In this document: positions 24,685 to 36,865 of the stretch, in pieces
Numbering within the stretch: position 1 is the stretch's first letter
How the letters are laid out: each line of letters opens with the position of its first letter
Source: Dillenia suffruticosa
Taxonomy: Eukaryota > Streptophyta > Magnoliopsida > Dilleniales > Dilleniaceae
Direction: 5' to 3'
Assembly (NCBI GenBank): GCA_033439265.1
Contig: JAVTVX010000031.1
Span: 19,698,001-19,762,000, forward strand
Length of the DNA stretch: 64,000 nucleotides
Program-made: the position numbers and the translations under genes
Notes under the pieces: generated by a model
The model's database searches: none
What the model saw: only the letters and a program-made list of their open reading frames with translations
What the model was told of the DNA's origin: nothing

Positions 24685-25800
24685 TCATTAATGAAAGGTT
24701 ACAGAAGAGGTTGGCTGTCGGTTAGATACATCTATGAATGACACTGCCTCAGCATGGATCAACTTTCTATGCGCTTGGTTGAGATGGGCACAACGCCGCT
24801 GTCATGAATAGGATTACTTCCTGGACCATGGTAGCTATTTCTAACGTGGGTGTAATGACTTTATACATATAATTCAGTCAATCACTCTACTTTTATTGAC
24901 CAAGTGGGTATGTCACTAGATGTTTGAATGATATAGCTGCTGCAAACATATGCGGCCTAATTTGTACGAGGATCACAAAACATAAAAAGCTCATGCTTAC
25001 TGGACAAAGAACTAGTTGTTCATCTGGTATGGTGATTTTGTTTTTACCTTTTTTTGTGTGTGTGTGGCAACACTGCGTAAGTCTTAAGGAATGTGGCGGC
25101 ATCTGACCGACATGCTTTCTGACTAATGCATAAATTTAGTTCCACATGAATGCACCGTAAATTTCAGTCCAAGTTGGGACTCTAGCTTCCTTGTTAAGAG
25201 GGTGTGCTCTCCCTATAACACCCCCCCCCCTCCCAAAAAAATTGTACGGTAATTGCCGACTTGTCGTGTTTTTTTTTTTTTTAATGTTGGACTCAAATGT
25301 AACCGAATGTTAGTAGGTGGACAATATGAAACATGAAGTCCCCACTCGCCATGTTTGTTTCTAGAACTGTTTCATTTCGAATTCATTTTCCATATCTGTC
25401 AATGAAAAGAAATGAGAAAACTCTGCGATCGGATCTTTTTTAATGGTTCTAGTACTTTAAAATTTGTAGATGTTAGTTCATAGCCTCCTATGGTTGTCCA
25501 AAATAAGTAAGTATTCAGTTCTTAGAAGTAGTTGGGCTTTAAAAACACATACTCTCAGGATTATTTCATAGGCATTTTTAGCAAAAGCCAAAAAGTTTCC
25601 ACGTGCTGCATTTGTGAGAAATAAGGAAAAATTATGCAACTTTGAACCAGGCGAAGAAACCAAAGAGTAAAGCCATTTTCTTGTTTATTAATATGGGAAG
25701 TCGCAACATAGAGACAACATGGTCATGTTGCTGATAGAAACTCCTCATGGTTATTGTGATACTAAGGCATTGCCACCCTCCGAGAGTTGTTCTTCTCCGT

Positions 25801-26262
25801 TTACTGAACGCTGCAGGCACAATATAGAAAGAAGAGAATAAGATAGCAAAGCAGAAAGCTAGGAAAATAAAGAGGTAGTGGGGGGAGAGAGAGAGAGATA
25901 TACTTGTTGCAATTGACATCTGGGTTGATGTTCAGGTCCACATTGAGCTGGCAGAGTTTGGGAAGCAAGGCTGCTCTATCAGGAGAAACACCAACAGAAG
26001 GGGAAATTTGCTTAAAGCATTCGCACAAGGATCTGCGTGTTTCAGTAGTGTCAGCCTTTTTGTTCAAGGCCTGTGCACTTGAACAGCATGAATTGCTAGC
26101 CTTTGCCGGGCCTTGACCAAGCAAAAATGATTCACAAGGCACCAAAGCTGCCACAGCGTCGCTGCATGAGATGGCATTCAAGGTGATGGGCGCAATCATA
26201 ACCAAAGTAAAAACTCCCACAACCCAAATTGACATACCCTTACCCTGCAAGTTTTTCACCAT
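25801..26262 (-). CDS. Non-specific lipid transfer protein, type-I-like (copy B)
   Basis: Exon 1 runs 26262-25904 and exon 2 25810-25801; together they give 122 residues ending NCNNVQ. The cysteine spacing is identical to copy A (9, 15, adjacent pair, 19, 1, 21, 13). The intron also splits the second Asn/Lys codon after the last cysteine, so the genes are tandem paralogues. The signal peptide is about residues 1-30. Start choice: an ATG at 26262 gives MVKNLQGKGM, while a second ATG at 26235 would give a more compact signal peptide; both are plausible. Reading through the 93-base intron keeps a frame open to the same stop, but it lacks family support. No TATA box was obvious upstream. Confidence 0.92.
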   Translation of the reverse strand: MVKNLQGKGMSIWVVGVFTLVMIAPITLNAISCSDAVAALVPCESFLLGQGPAKASNSCCSSAQALNKKADTTETRRSLCECFKQISPSVGVSPDRAALLPKLCQLNVDLNINPDVNCNKYISLSLPPLPLYFPSFLLCYLILFFLYCACSVQ

Positions 26263-27241
26263 CTTTGTTTGATCAACAATGACTCGGGAATAGTTCACTG
26301 TCAAGTCAAGAGTCTGGTTTAATAATGTGCGGGGGTTACCAAATTAGGAAGCGTTTGAGCTGGCTGTCTTTAATAATTATGCTTCCCAACTGTAATTTCT
26401 CTTTAAGCATGAGTATTAGTGCTGATGAAGGTGCACCAAGTCCAACTAGAAAACTTAAGAGAACTCTTAGAGTGGGGAGAAAACCCAAATAGAAAACATG
26501 GATTCATTTAGATGACCTCAAGTAAATTCCGATAAAAGGATTAGTTGAATTCAGCGTTAATTACTGATTTATTAGCATGGGTTTTAGTTTAATTGAAGGG
26601 GGACCAAGAACAAATAAAGAACATAAGAAAACTTTTAATGCTGTGATAAAACATAATATAGAAACCGATACAAGAGCTAGTCAAATAATTTTTAACGAAA
26701 CTATTAGAAAAAATCGATTCATATAGTCGATTCCAACTAAGTTACAGTAAAGTATTGTTGAGCTGTGTCGAGTGTAACTTTTTAATTATTAATTTACCAC
26801 ATGCGAAAGAAACTTGAAACAGTGGGGCCATTGGGCAACCGGCCTGCCCATTGAGTTTACAGAGAATGGACGCATACAATAAATGCCGTTGATGGATGAG
26901 ATAGTGAAATTTAATTCAATATTAGGCAATCAATTATGGCAGGTGCCCAATCTTTTTCTGAATGATAATGAGGCAATTTTGAATTGTTGCTTCAGTAGAA
27001 CAATTAATGTAGAGTTAGTTGAGGGAATTGTAGTTGGGTAGATTAAGAGAGTTCAATTCTAACCACCTTGAATGACATAGGCCACAGATGAAATCCTTAC
27101 GATGGGGGTTAATTGTGTTTCCTAAGTTGTGTGCAAAATGTGACAAGGTTTTGCTGTTACAATAGTTCTAATCAGTTGTACCGTGTCCTCGACCATCCAA
27201 AACATTGTCAATTGTTGTTGCAAGGTTGTGGAGGGATAACA
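26263..27241. other. Intergenic region between LTP copy B and the Ty3/gypsy element
   Basis: It includes the 5' flank of LTP copy B. No coding signal or strong repeat was recognised. Confidence 0.5.
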
Positions 27242-27610
27242 CAGGAGAGATAAAAGGTAGGCAATAGACTTTGCAAAAAGAGACAAAAACTTTAAAGCTT
27301 TTAAAGGAGAATGATTACTCCAAAAGAAATATTATTATTAATATCTCTAAAATAATAAAACACTATAAATATTATAGGAAATGTAAATTCTAAAATTTAG
27401 GAAATTATAAAATTAGAAAAATAAAGAAATTTGAAAACTAAAGTAATTTGAAAACCAAAAAAAAATTAGAAATTAAAGAAATTTAGAAATTAGAAAAAAA
27501 TTAAGAAATTAAAGAAATTTGAAAATTAACTAAAACTAAGTTAATGGAGCCCTTTTCCTTTCTTGGATCGATCTCGCATAGCCTAACAATTATCCGAAAC
27601 TTGTTCTACA
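27242..27610 (-). repeat. 3' LTR (element sense) of the Ty3/gypsy element
   Basis: Matches 37923-38298 over its length, including the phrases GTTAATGGAGCCCTTTTCCTT and TATTATTA.TGATATCTCTAAAATAAT. In element sense it starts TGTAGAACAAG. Its other end has lost the canonical dinucleotide (CA on the plus strand where the other copy has TG). Confidence 0.8.
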
Positions 27611-27675
27611 TTAGTCCCCCTACTTGAAAAGAACTCGGTCTCAAGTGACTTGGATACAAAAGTGTGTTGGAGAGA

Positions 27676-28900
27676 TTAATGCAACAAGTCGACTGCGTTA
27701 AAAGTGTGAGAAATACCCATTGATTCAGGCAAGTCCACCACGTAGGCATTGTCGTTGATCTTGTGCACAATCTTGGCCATACTCTTAGGCTGCAACTTAT
27801 GATATAGGCCAACTGGAAACCTCTCGTGCTGAAGGAAAACCATCACCATATCATCGACCGTGAACAAGTTAACTCAGCGGTGTTTATCTGCAACACTCTT
27901 GAACTTCTGATTGGTCTCCAACAACTTGTGACGAACCTCCTCCCGAATGGCTTGTGCATCCTTAGCTAAGTTTGCTGCCACAGAGCTATATCCTGGGACT
28001 TGAGTCAACTTCACCAAGTCTACAGCATGTTAGGGTGACTTCTGATAAACAATAGAGAAATGTGATCTTCCTGTGGAACTATGAACAACACTATTAAATG
28101 TGAACTCTGCCTGAGGTAAAGTATGATCCCACTACTTTGGGCAATCCCTGCAGATACAACGAACAAGATCACACAAGGTCCAATTGACAATCTCAGTCTG
28201 GCCATTCATCTAGGGATGGCTATGCTACTGAAATTCAGGGAAGTATCAAACATGTACAACAAAGTCATCCAGAAATGGTTGAGAAATTTGGTGTTACAAT
28301 ATAAAGTAATAGAGTTTGGCACACCATGTAAACGTACCACTTCCCTAAAGAATAATTTTGTCGCATTTGAAGCATCCGAGGTTTTCTTGCATGGAATAAA
28401 GTGCACCATCTTCGAAAACCTGTCGACAACAACAAAAATAGAATCGACTCCACACTGAGTGCGGGATAGCCCCAAAACAAAATCCATAGACAGATCTTCC
28501 CAGATGGCTTCAGGGACTAGTAGAGGCATATAAAGCCCGATATTCTGCAACCAAACCTTAGCCCTCTGACACATGTGGCAATGACTCACAAACTTGCCCA
28601 TGTTCCACTTTAATTGAGGCCAATAATACTGCTCCTCCAAACTGGATATGGTCTTCTCTCACCCCAATGTCCACTCAAACTACTCCCACGTAAGTCACAA
28701 ATTAATTTTTCCCTTAAAGACGTATGGGGTATACATAATCCTTTAAAGAGATATCCATCGTGTTTATAAAAATCTTCAAAGGGAACCTTGCTCCATATAT
28801 CTGCAAAGTCATCGTCATCAACATATAGTTCACAAAGGACCTCAAAGCCTATAACCTCATGACTCAAAGTCACCAACAAAGTTACACACCTACTCAAGGC
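27676..28900 (-). pseudogene. Integrase remnant of the Ty3/gypsy element
   Basis: Pieces in several frames cover the integrase. The zinc-finger region is at about 28897-28610 ([17 protein letters not shown], then [14 protein letters not shown] and HCHMCQRAK). The core is at about 28640-28206 ([23 protein letters not shown]). The C-terminal part is at about 27867-27676 ([24 protein letters not shown]). Where the family has the second catalytic Asp (SDRDTKF), this copy reads LYCNTKF, so the residue is lost. Stops break the frame. It is non-functional. Confidence 0.85.
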
Positions 28901-30120
28901 GTCGACAGCTTTATTCTAGCTTCCCGACTTACGATTCAGTGTGAAGGGAAATTGTTGCAAATAAGTAATCCACCTGGCATGCATCTCATTAACATTTTTC
29001 TAGCTGTTGTATACCTCAAAGCCGCTGGTTAGTATACAAAACAAACTGATCTTGGCTGAGATAGTGCTCCCAATTCCTTAAAACCCGAACTATAGCATAA
29101 AGTTCCTAATCGTAGGTCGACCATTGTCAGCATGCTTCACTTAGCTTCTCACAAAAATAAGCAATAGGTCGTCCCTCTTGAGAAAGAATTGCTCCGACTC
29201 CAACTTCGCAAGTATCACATTCCACAACAAATAATTTGTCGAAGTTAGGAAGTGCTAACACGGGGGCTGTACACAACTTTTCTTTAATCATGGCAAAACT
29301 TTTCTCCTGCTCAACACCTCATCTAAATTGGTCCTTCTTTAAATAGTCTGTTAAAGGTACTATAATAGTATCGAAGTTGCGAATGAACCTCCTATAGAAG
29401 GTAGCTAGGCCATGGAAACTTTGGACTTCAGATACTAACTTTGGTGTTGGTTAGTCATGGATTGCCTTTACTTTCTCCTAATCTACTCGAATCCCTTCAC
29501 CATTGACTACGAATCCTAGGAAAATTAGGCTAGACTGCAAGAAGCTACACTTCTTCAAGTTAATATACAACTTATTTTCCTGCAAAACAACTAAAATCTA
29601 CCACAAATGTTCCAAGTGTTCAACCTCATTATTGTTGTAAATCAAAATATTATCAAAATAAACTACAACAAATTTACCAATAAATGATTTCAGTACCTCA
29701 TTCATCAATCGCATGAATGTGTAGGGAGCATTTGATAACCCAAATGGTATAACAAGACATTCTTAGAGGCCCTCCTTAGTCTTGAAAGTTGTCTTCCACT
29801 CATCTCCCAATCTAATTCGGATCTGATGATACCGACCTCACAGATCAATTTTTATAAAAACTTTCACACCAGACAGCCTATCAAGCATGTCCTCAAGTTG
29901 AGGAATTGGAAACTTGTACCACACTGTGATCTTATTGATTGCTCGGCCATCTACACACATTCGCCAGCTCCCATCCTTCTTTGTGGTCGGTAAAACAGGT
30001 ACTGTATACGGACTCGTGCTGTCCCTAGCTAATCCCTTGTCAAGCAACTCCTCCACCATTTGTTGTAGGATCTCGCTCTCCTTTGGATTCATCCGATAAT
30101 TGGGTACATTTAGCAAATTA
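28900..30120 (-). pseudogene. Reverse transcriptase and RNase H remnant
   Basis: The RT palm begins at about 30116 ([37 protein letters not shown]). It continues through in-frame stops to the active-site motif, which reads YFDN rather than YFDD; the changed codon is at 29651-29649. RNase H follows ([28 protein letters not shown]). Multiple stop codons interrupt the frame. The order and spacing match Ty3/gypsy pol. Confidence 0.85.
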
Positions 30121-30559
30121 ACCCAGGTAACAGATCAATGACATGCTAAATATCTCTCATCAGAGGCGGTCCTTCTGAGAGTTCATTAGGCATTAGCTCC
30201 TGAAACTCGTTCAACAAGTCACCTACCAAACTTGGAAACTCTATCCCGGGCCCATCGGCTCTTGCCAAAAGAATTGCTTTAACCATTAAGGCATGAATTT
30301 CCCTTGTGTGCCTTGCTTTTGTCATGAACTCGGAATCTGAACGACTAATAGTGTAGAAACTAGAAATTTTATGAGACTAAGATTTTTGTTTAGAGCCTAA
30401 TAGCAGCAAGGTAATTTTTCACCCATCCTTCCCAAACCGATAAATATTTTCTCAGCCATTGTGAGTTGCATCTAAATCATACAGCCAAGGTTTACCAAAC
30501 AGTAAGTGGCAAATATCTATATATACTATATCGCACATTACTTCATCTCTATAATATTT

Positions 30560-30850
30560 ACTAATAGTTTAGGGTACTCGACACGTTTCTTTCATTCTAA
30601 TTCCCTCCCCTTTTGTAATCCACACAATGTTATAAGGTTTAGGATGTTTTTCAACAGGTAATTTCAAAGCATCAATCAGGTCTCGCGAAATAATATTTTT
30701 ACAACTACCACTATTAATGACTAATTCAAAAATATGATTAGAAATTGTGCACTTGGTTTGAAAAAGCGCAATCCATTGTGTTTCATCTTGCTTAGGGGCC
30801 AACAGCATCTTTCTAACCTCGAGAGTCAACACGTCTTTGTCTTCTCCATT
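30560..30850 (-). pseudogene. Aspartic protease remnant of the Ty3/gypsy element
   Basis: The reading frame at 30832-30569 contains the retropepsin region, but the catalytic triad reads INSGS instead of the usual IDSGS, followed by CKNIISRDLIDALKLP and HPKPYNIVWITKGEGI. Loss of the catalytic Asp would inactivate it. Confidence 0.8.
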
Positions 30851-30889
30851 TGGCTCGTAGATCCCTTCTTCCTCATCAGCAAGCCTTTT

Positions 30890-31040
30890 ATCATCTTCCT
30901 TATCAAAGCTGAGCAGATGAACTTGATGGCGTTGAGGGCAATTGTTAGACTTATGCCCAACTTGTCTACACCTATAATATTTATCTCCTTCAAGTAAGAG
31001 TTGTTATTATTGGCTGGTTTTTTCATAGGTTCTTTATCAC
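30890..31040 (-). pseudogene. Gag zinc-knuckle remnant
   Basis: A frame reads YYRCRQVGHKSNNCPQR, the CCHC knuckle typical of gag, but the first Cys is replaced by Tyr. It is followed by an acidic linker (EEEGIYEPNGEDKD) leading to the protease. It is separated from the rest of gag by the nested insertion. Confidence 0.75.
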
Positions 31041-32320
31041 ATATCCTAATTTAGTTGCATATGTTACAAGTAAACCGAATACGAAATTGGATATTTAGAA
31101 CGTTGAAATCTAGGTTTGACTGGTGTTGAAAATTAAGTACCCAAAAATTTAGGTATGTGAATGAAAGGGCATAAATTGGTGTAGATTTTTTTTTTTTTTT
31201 CTGATTTTCTTGCTAGGGTTTTCTCCCCTTTCTCTCTCCACCGTCTCAGCACCCCTTCATCTTCCTCAACCTATTCTCCTTGTCACTAGCAGCAATAGGA
31301 AAGAAACAAGTGCCTAACCAATGCTAGCTATGGCCTCTGTGAATGATGGCCATCTGGCCCGTGACCTTCGGAACCCATTCACGTCTCTGTATCTTCTGAC
31401 AGTGACGAAACCCCTTCGTCTCCTCCTGTGAATCCAATGCCCTTCTCCTCTCATCATTGCCCTCTTCACCGGTTCATCCAACATCTAGTAGCCACAAGAC
31501 ACAATCTTCAACATCCTCAAGCAATCGCAGGTCACCGCCCAACCCTAGATCTACATCCACTCACCAATTCGACCAACCCCCAAGTGCCACAGGACACCAT
31601 CTCCATCAATTCCAAGCAGTCGTGAGTCACCCTTTAACCCAGAACCTGCATCAGTCAAACGCCCTTCATCACGGCTGAAATCCACTCGTGTTCACTTGAC
31701 GATTGCAATCGGGAAGTCCATTCTTCCCCCTTTGTGTGCTCAACTCTGAGGGCATCTGCAATTCCACACAGCTGAGGCGCAAAAGAGGTATTCTGAAATC
31801 TCTGCTCGTTCCATTATTCCTTGCAAGTACTTTCATTTACCATCTTTGCAAATGCTTGAAATCTAATGTAAGATTGCTCAGTTTTTTCTGCAATTGGTTG
31901 GGAACATTATATTAATTTCAATTATCCTGCATTTTAAGAGTTAACCTATGAGTTTTATGCTACATTCCACTTTCACACACCTAAAGATTTCAATACAAAT
32001 ACTTCTAGGTTAATTGCATTCCGACTAATGAATCATTCATTTAACATGTCCTTGATTGAATTCAACATTGTCTTAGGGTTCATTGATGCGAGTTAAGTGC
32101 AGTCATCTGTATATTTAAATTGCATTTGTGATTTCACACGCCAATTCAATTCATCATACATCAACATATGGTATGAATTATCTGTTGATTCCGCAAGTTA
32201 CCACCCTAGTCATTCTAAGGTAGTAACTTAAAAGACCATGTTTTACAAGCCGTCCATAGGTTTTTAGCATTTAATTTTTTAGGAAAAAAGGATAGTTCTA
32301 CAATTTGTACTAAATCTAAA

Positions 32321-32782
32321 TTGTTTTTCTTGTGGTGTATGACAATAAATCAAAGGGTCAATTTTGGGTATTGGGTCACTTCTCAGTTTCAATCATGTGT
32401 GAACAAAAAGAAGAGACATTTGATTTTAGGCTCTTTTATTACCCATTTAGTTGTGAAAATGGGCATTTTCGATTTGAACAATCATGATTTGCATTTAGTA
32501 TGTGCCATAGACTCTCTTGATCTTGATTGCTTAGCTCAGATGTGTATCATTTTTGTTTCAAATGGTCATTATTCTTTTAATCCACTGGGTGAACGCTGGG
32601 AAAAGTCCACTCTCCATCATGCAGGTACTTTAGAGCATCAAGATGCATCTCTTTCTCCCGTAGGCCATCCTTTAGTAAACCCGCTACAAGCGATAGATGA
32701 GCATCTCATTCGATTAGAGAAGAATATGATGGCTTATTTCGAGTTCTTTGGATTTATTACTCTTTTCCCACCTTCACCCTAG
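32321..32782 (+). CDS. Retroelement-type open frame of unknown function
   Basis: A 153-codon frame includes RVNFGYWVTSQFQSC and HLILGSFITHLVVKMG, then a variable tail ending in FFGFITLFPPSP. From memory it resembles the 'putative plant transposon protein' regions found with Athila-type LTR elements: a short helical domain followed by a Ser/Pro-rich tail. The frame is intact over this length, but the first residues have no clear start context. It lies inside the nested insertion and is probably a transposon relic rather than a host gene. Confidence 0.4.
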   Translation: MFFLWCMTINQRVNFGYWVTSQFQSCVNKKKRHLILGSFITHLVVKMGIFDLNNHDLHLVCAIDSLDLDCLAQMCIIFVSNGHYSFNPLGERWEKSTLHHAGTLEHQDASLSPVGHPLVNPLQAIDEHLIRLEKNMMAYFEFFGFITLFPPSP

Positions 32783-34330
32783 AGGAGTATCGTTCCGTCT
32801 CACTCTTTTATTTTTTTTTGTTTTGCTTGAGTTGATTTCATTCATTTTTTCTCTCTCAGCCTACCATATATTGGAGACAATGAATGATTTAGGTATGAAG
32901 GGATATTAGATACTTTTGTTCTTGATAGTATATTTGATTTTCTACAACAGTTTAGGCTTTCTATTAAAAAAAGAAAATTTTGAAAATTTTGAAAAATTTT
33001 GATATTTTTAAGTTGATGTGTACTGTTTTGTTGGTTGGAGATTTATGAGAGATGACTCATATTAGTGGTTTTTTTTGTGCTTATATTGATGTTCATCTCT
33101 TTAATAATTTTCTTTGAAAGATAAATATGCAAAATTGACACAAATCCTATTTAAAAGTAAGATTTTGAGACTAAAATGAACAAATTCATTTTTTGTGCTT
33201 GATATTGTCTTCTTGTTGAGTGATTGTCATACTTGAATTGAATATTCTAAAACTTACTTTGCTATACATGTCAAGACCATATTCTAGAATTTCATGCATT
33301 AAAATAATAAAAGTACATGAGTTTTGCCCCATTTTGGTTTTTGTAAAAAAATCTCTATCTTGATTTTATAAACCCGTAATTAACCAAGTTGAATTTATGA
33401 TCCATTTTCTTCTTTTATAACCACCTCAATACAACACCTAATCTTTAATTTTGGCTTTCGTTTCAAACCCTTGTACTAAAGATATACGTAGCTAATTGTA
33501 TGGTTTTGGTTATTTATTTGACTCAAGGAAAATATGATAATTGGAATTTTGAATGGATGCTTTCATTGATATGAAATGAAAATGGACTTTGTGATCATGC
33601 AATAAAGAAAGAAGCTTGAGTTTTGGCTATTTTTTGTTGGTTGATTGTTTGGAAAAAGAAAGAGAGAGAGAGAGAAGAAAAAGATAAAAAGAGAAAGAAA
33701 ATTGCTGTATTTTGTTGAAATTCTATTCGTTCACATTTCATTCATAGAAATCAGAGAAAGCTATTGATAGCAAGTATTTTGACAACAAGAAGTCATTTTT
33801 TGTATGCTGTTTGTTTGGGACAAAGTTTGGTTAATGTTGGAAAATTGTGTAGTTGGCTATGTATTACTTTTGATATGTTTTAATCCTCAAAAATATCTTT
33901 TATCTTGCCCTTGACCATACTTCCATTACAATCAAATGAAAAATCTTTTGATTGATGCATGGAATTTAAAAATTTTTTTAGCAGTGGAGATTTGATATAT
34001 TTATAAACTTATGGTAATGTCATTCTATTGTATTGATTTGATTGATTTATATATTGTATACCCCATTTTCAGTGAATTTGAGTGAACTCTTGGAAAGAAT
34101 TGTTGAATCTTGAAGTTTTGATTCATAAGGAGCTGTTAGAAAATGTAATAGTTGTTCTCGTGTGAAATACTTATTGTTTTGATTAAGATTTCGGTTTGAT
34201 TTTTATGACATATGATGGTTTGGGAGTTTGGAAGAAAAATAGGTTGGTTTATAAAATAGTTTTGGGTTTATTTAAGCGAGAAATGCTACAGGGCAAGTAA
34301 TGTTTAGGTGTGAGGGAATCTGATAGGGCA

Positions 34331-35829
34331 TAAATTAGTATAATATTTATAATTGATTTTACTTTATTTTTGAATAAGTATTACACTAATATCCATAATT
34401 TGTGGTATTTGATATATTAGAATTGATGGAGGAAGTTTATGAAAGTGGAGAAAAAGAAACCAATTTGGAGTATTTATGCAAGGAATGAAAAAATGGACAA
34501 CAATATTCTTTCATTAGCATATGAGCATGTGGATCTCAAGAGATATTGTAAAATTTTATTGGAAGTCAAATCTACATGCTCCTTTCCCTAGTTGCACGAA
34601 AATTCAAGGAAGGATGGAGGCTAAATTGAAAATATGGAACACTTTGAAGATTTTATTTCATTCTTGATATTTAGGAATGGAAGATTTCGGAAATTTCAAT
34701 TTTGTAATCTTCTATTTTAGGTAGTTTATGTTTTTGACAAGTCAAGTAGGTTATTTAGGTAAAAAATAAACTTCCTTTGATTTATTTTAGTAATTGCCTT
34801 AGGGATTTGAGGGGTTTGCCCCCCTTTTTTATTAAAGAAAATGGGAAGATTACTATATATGTAAAGACAGCCGGCAGGGGGGATTGTCTTGGTGGCTCTC
34901 AACACAATCTTTTAGAATAGGGAGCAACGGGTCACAGCTGCAAGTTTTCTTTTTTTCCGGCACACGTTGACAATTTTTTCAGCATATTAATTCCAGCTAT
35001 TTTTATTTATTTTGTAAGTAGTCTTTTTCCATATTTTCATTCTAAATTAATTTTTTAGTTGAAAGGTGTTTGAAGTCTTAATTTTTTATGATTGTAAGAT
35101 TTAATTGAGTATATTAAATCAACATCTCATAGGTATTTATTTAATCCTATATTTCATAGATTATAATTTTTAAAATTTTATTGAATAGTGGCTAATATTT
35201 AATAGTTTATAATAATTTATAACTAATTAAAATAACAAATACATAATTGTTTGTTTATTTTAATATAGTGGTAAATAACATAAATATAAGATTTTGTTAA
35301 TAGTTTGATTTATGTTATGGAATTAAATAATTTAATTTAAATAAACTCCTTTTGTAATTATTGATTAGAATTGAATCTCTCTAAATCTTAATACTATCGA
35401 AATTTTAAATTTTAAAAATTTCTCTAGCGTTGTCTTTCAATTTGAAAAATAATTAAAGAATTTTTTTTTAATTATCGACGAAATAAGAAGAGATTGGTTA
35501 TTTGACATTTGTTTAATAACTATAATCAATTTATTTATGGATATTGAAATCTTTAAATAGATCGATAATCAATCACATGAAATTAAGAGCAATTGAATTT
35601 CCATTGAATTTTATCCTTTTAATTTCGGGTAGTTTACCTATTTAACTTAGTCAATTATTTCTTTTATTAGATTAATTTATTAATTTAGTTAAATGCAAAC
35701 CACCAAATTTGTCTTTACTTTTAATTTTTCTTAAAAAAAATAAATCTACCATTTCCTGTGGAGACGAACTTACTCTATACTAGTATTTAGCGGAATAAGT
35801 TAATTTATTTTTTGTAGTTTATCGACACA
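34331..35829 (+). repeat. Possible LTR in the nested insertion
   Basis: Starts TGATAGGGCATAAATTAG, and a short similar phrase (GAAAGGGCATAAATTGG) occurs at about 31163-31181. It ends near TTATCGACACA after a CCTGTGGAGACGAACTTAC-like segment, which I associate with 3' ends of Athila-like LTRs. No full second copy was found, so the boundaries are guesses. Confidence 0.3.
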
Positions 35830-35920
35830 CTAATGAAATATCTAGAAAGTGAGAAAGAAAAGTTACAGCTATTCCACCGCCCTTAACGTGTCATCATGCA
35901 TACAATTTTTATATCACTGC

Positions 35921-36015
35921 GTGACGTGTCCACACACATGTCAGTTTACTTGCCACGTGTCATTATCTTATGCACGCAAATGCTTACTCATCAATCCCTC
36001 TTATGCCTATAAATA
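35921..36015 (+). promoter_or_regulatory. Promoter-like segment: ACGT motifs and TATA box
   Basis: GTGACGTGTC (35921-35930) and a CACGTG G-box (35954-35959) precede TATAAATA (36008-36015). A GA-rich leader follows (36052-36130). This is the arrangement of a plant or LTR promoter. No gene of known family follows within the next 800 bases before gag of the older element resumes, so it is probably an LTR promoter. Confidence 0.4.
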
Positions 36016-36865
36016 CCCCTCCCCATTCCATTCCCAAGCCAACTCAACCAAGAGAGAGAAGAGAGAGGGAAAGGGAAGAGAAAGAAAGAGAAGGAGAGAG
36101 AAAGAGAGAAAGAAAAAAAAGAGAGAAGCATTGCTCCAAGAAAGCGGGTAGAAGAGAGAAAGCAAATCAATTAAATAGACTCTTGGTTAAGACAATTCTT
36201 TGAAGTGAATGTCTATGGTATTCATACATCTTTTTATGCATAACTATCTTGATTTACTACTGTTATATATTTCATCAATACATGTGTTTGTAATTGTTAC
36301 ATAAATTAGTATATGTAGAGATCAGTCGAGTAAGTAAGGGATTTGTCGAATGTCGAAATACGTACCGGTGGCAGCTCATTATGTGAATAGAAGATTTTTC
36401 CACTTAATGGGTGGAGACTGATACGTCTTTCCAGAATTGACCTCTTGTTTGGAGGGATAAAAAGACTGTACTCGTAATGGTGATATAAGGTGTAACCGGC
36501 TCGTCCCCGACAATCAATACTGTATCTTTGAAATGTGTTATCATTATTACTGTCTTGTGTATGTTGTTGTTTAAAATTTATTGCATTTTTAACCCAAAAA
36601 CTTTTTCGCATAATTTTATAATGAAAACTTTTTCACACGTGCATACATAGATCTCATTGAGTTGTCATACTTACACAAATTATTTCCAAACCTTGAAGGA
36701 AGCCAAGTCTTGGAGACGCAGCCGACTTAGCAAAGATATGATTGTTGTAGAAAACATTTCTAGAACTAGTTTTGCTGCTTTACCATATACAGAAAACTTT
36801 TGTAATATATAATGGTTGAAATAAGAAAATCTGTTATTTTAACATGACTTATGTTGTCCAAATGA

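Larger units (their letters stand above)
24479..25800. other. Spacer between the two lipid transfer protein genes
   Basis: It holds the promoter and leader of copy A, including a (GA)n tract at 24661-24684, and the 3' flank of copy B. Homopolymer runs (C at about 25220-25229, T at about 25269-25282) are present. No other gene is seen. Confidence 0.55.
31040..36865. mobile_element. Nested insertion in gag: mosaic of other retroelement sequence
   Basis: Gag coding stops being recognisable at about 36865 and resumes at about 31040, so this stretch was inserted later. It contains a CT-rich leader-like part (31200-31700), a plus-strand open frame (32321-32782), AT-rich non-coding DNA (33000-34300), an LTR-like part (about 34331-35829) and a promoter-like part (35900-36060). 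The whole looks like plus-strand, Athila/LARD-type LTR element debris, possibly more than one insertion. The ends and target duplications could not be fixed. No protein-coding host gene was found. Confidence 0.55.

Noticed and set aside
35849..36203. Two overlapping plus-strand frames rich in Arg, Glu and Lys
   Set aside because: They translate a GA-rich leader-like stretch after the TATA box. The composition is that of the dinucleotide tract, not a protein family.
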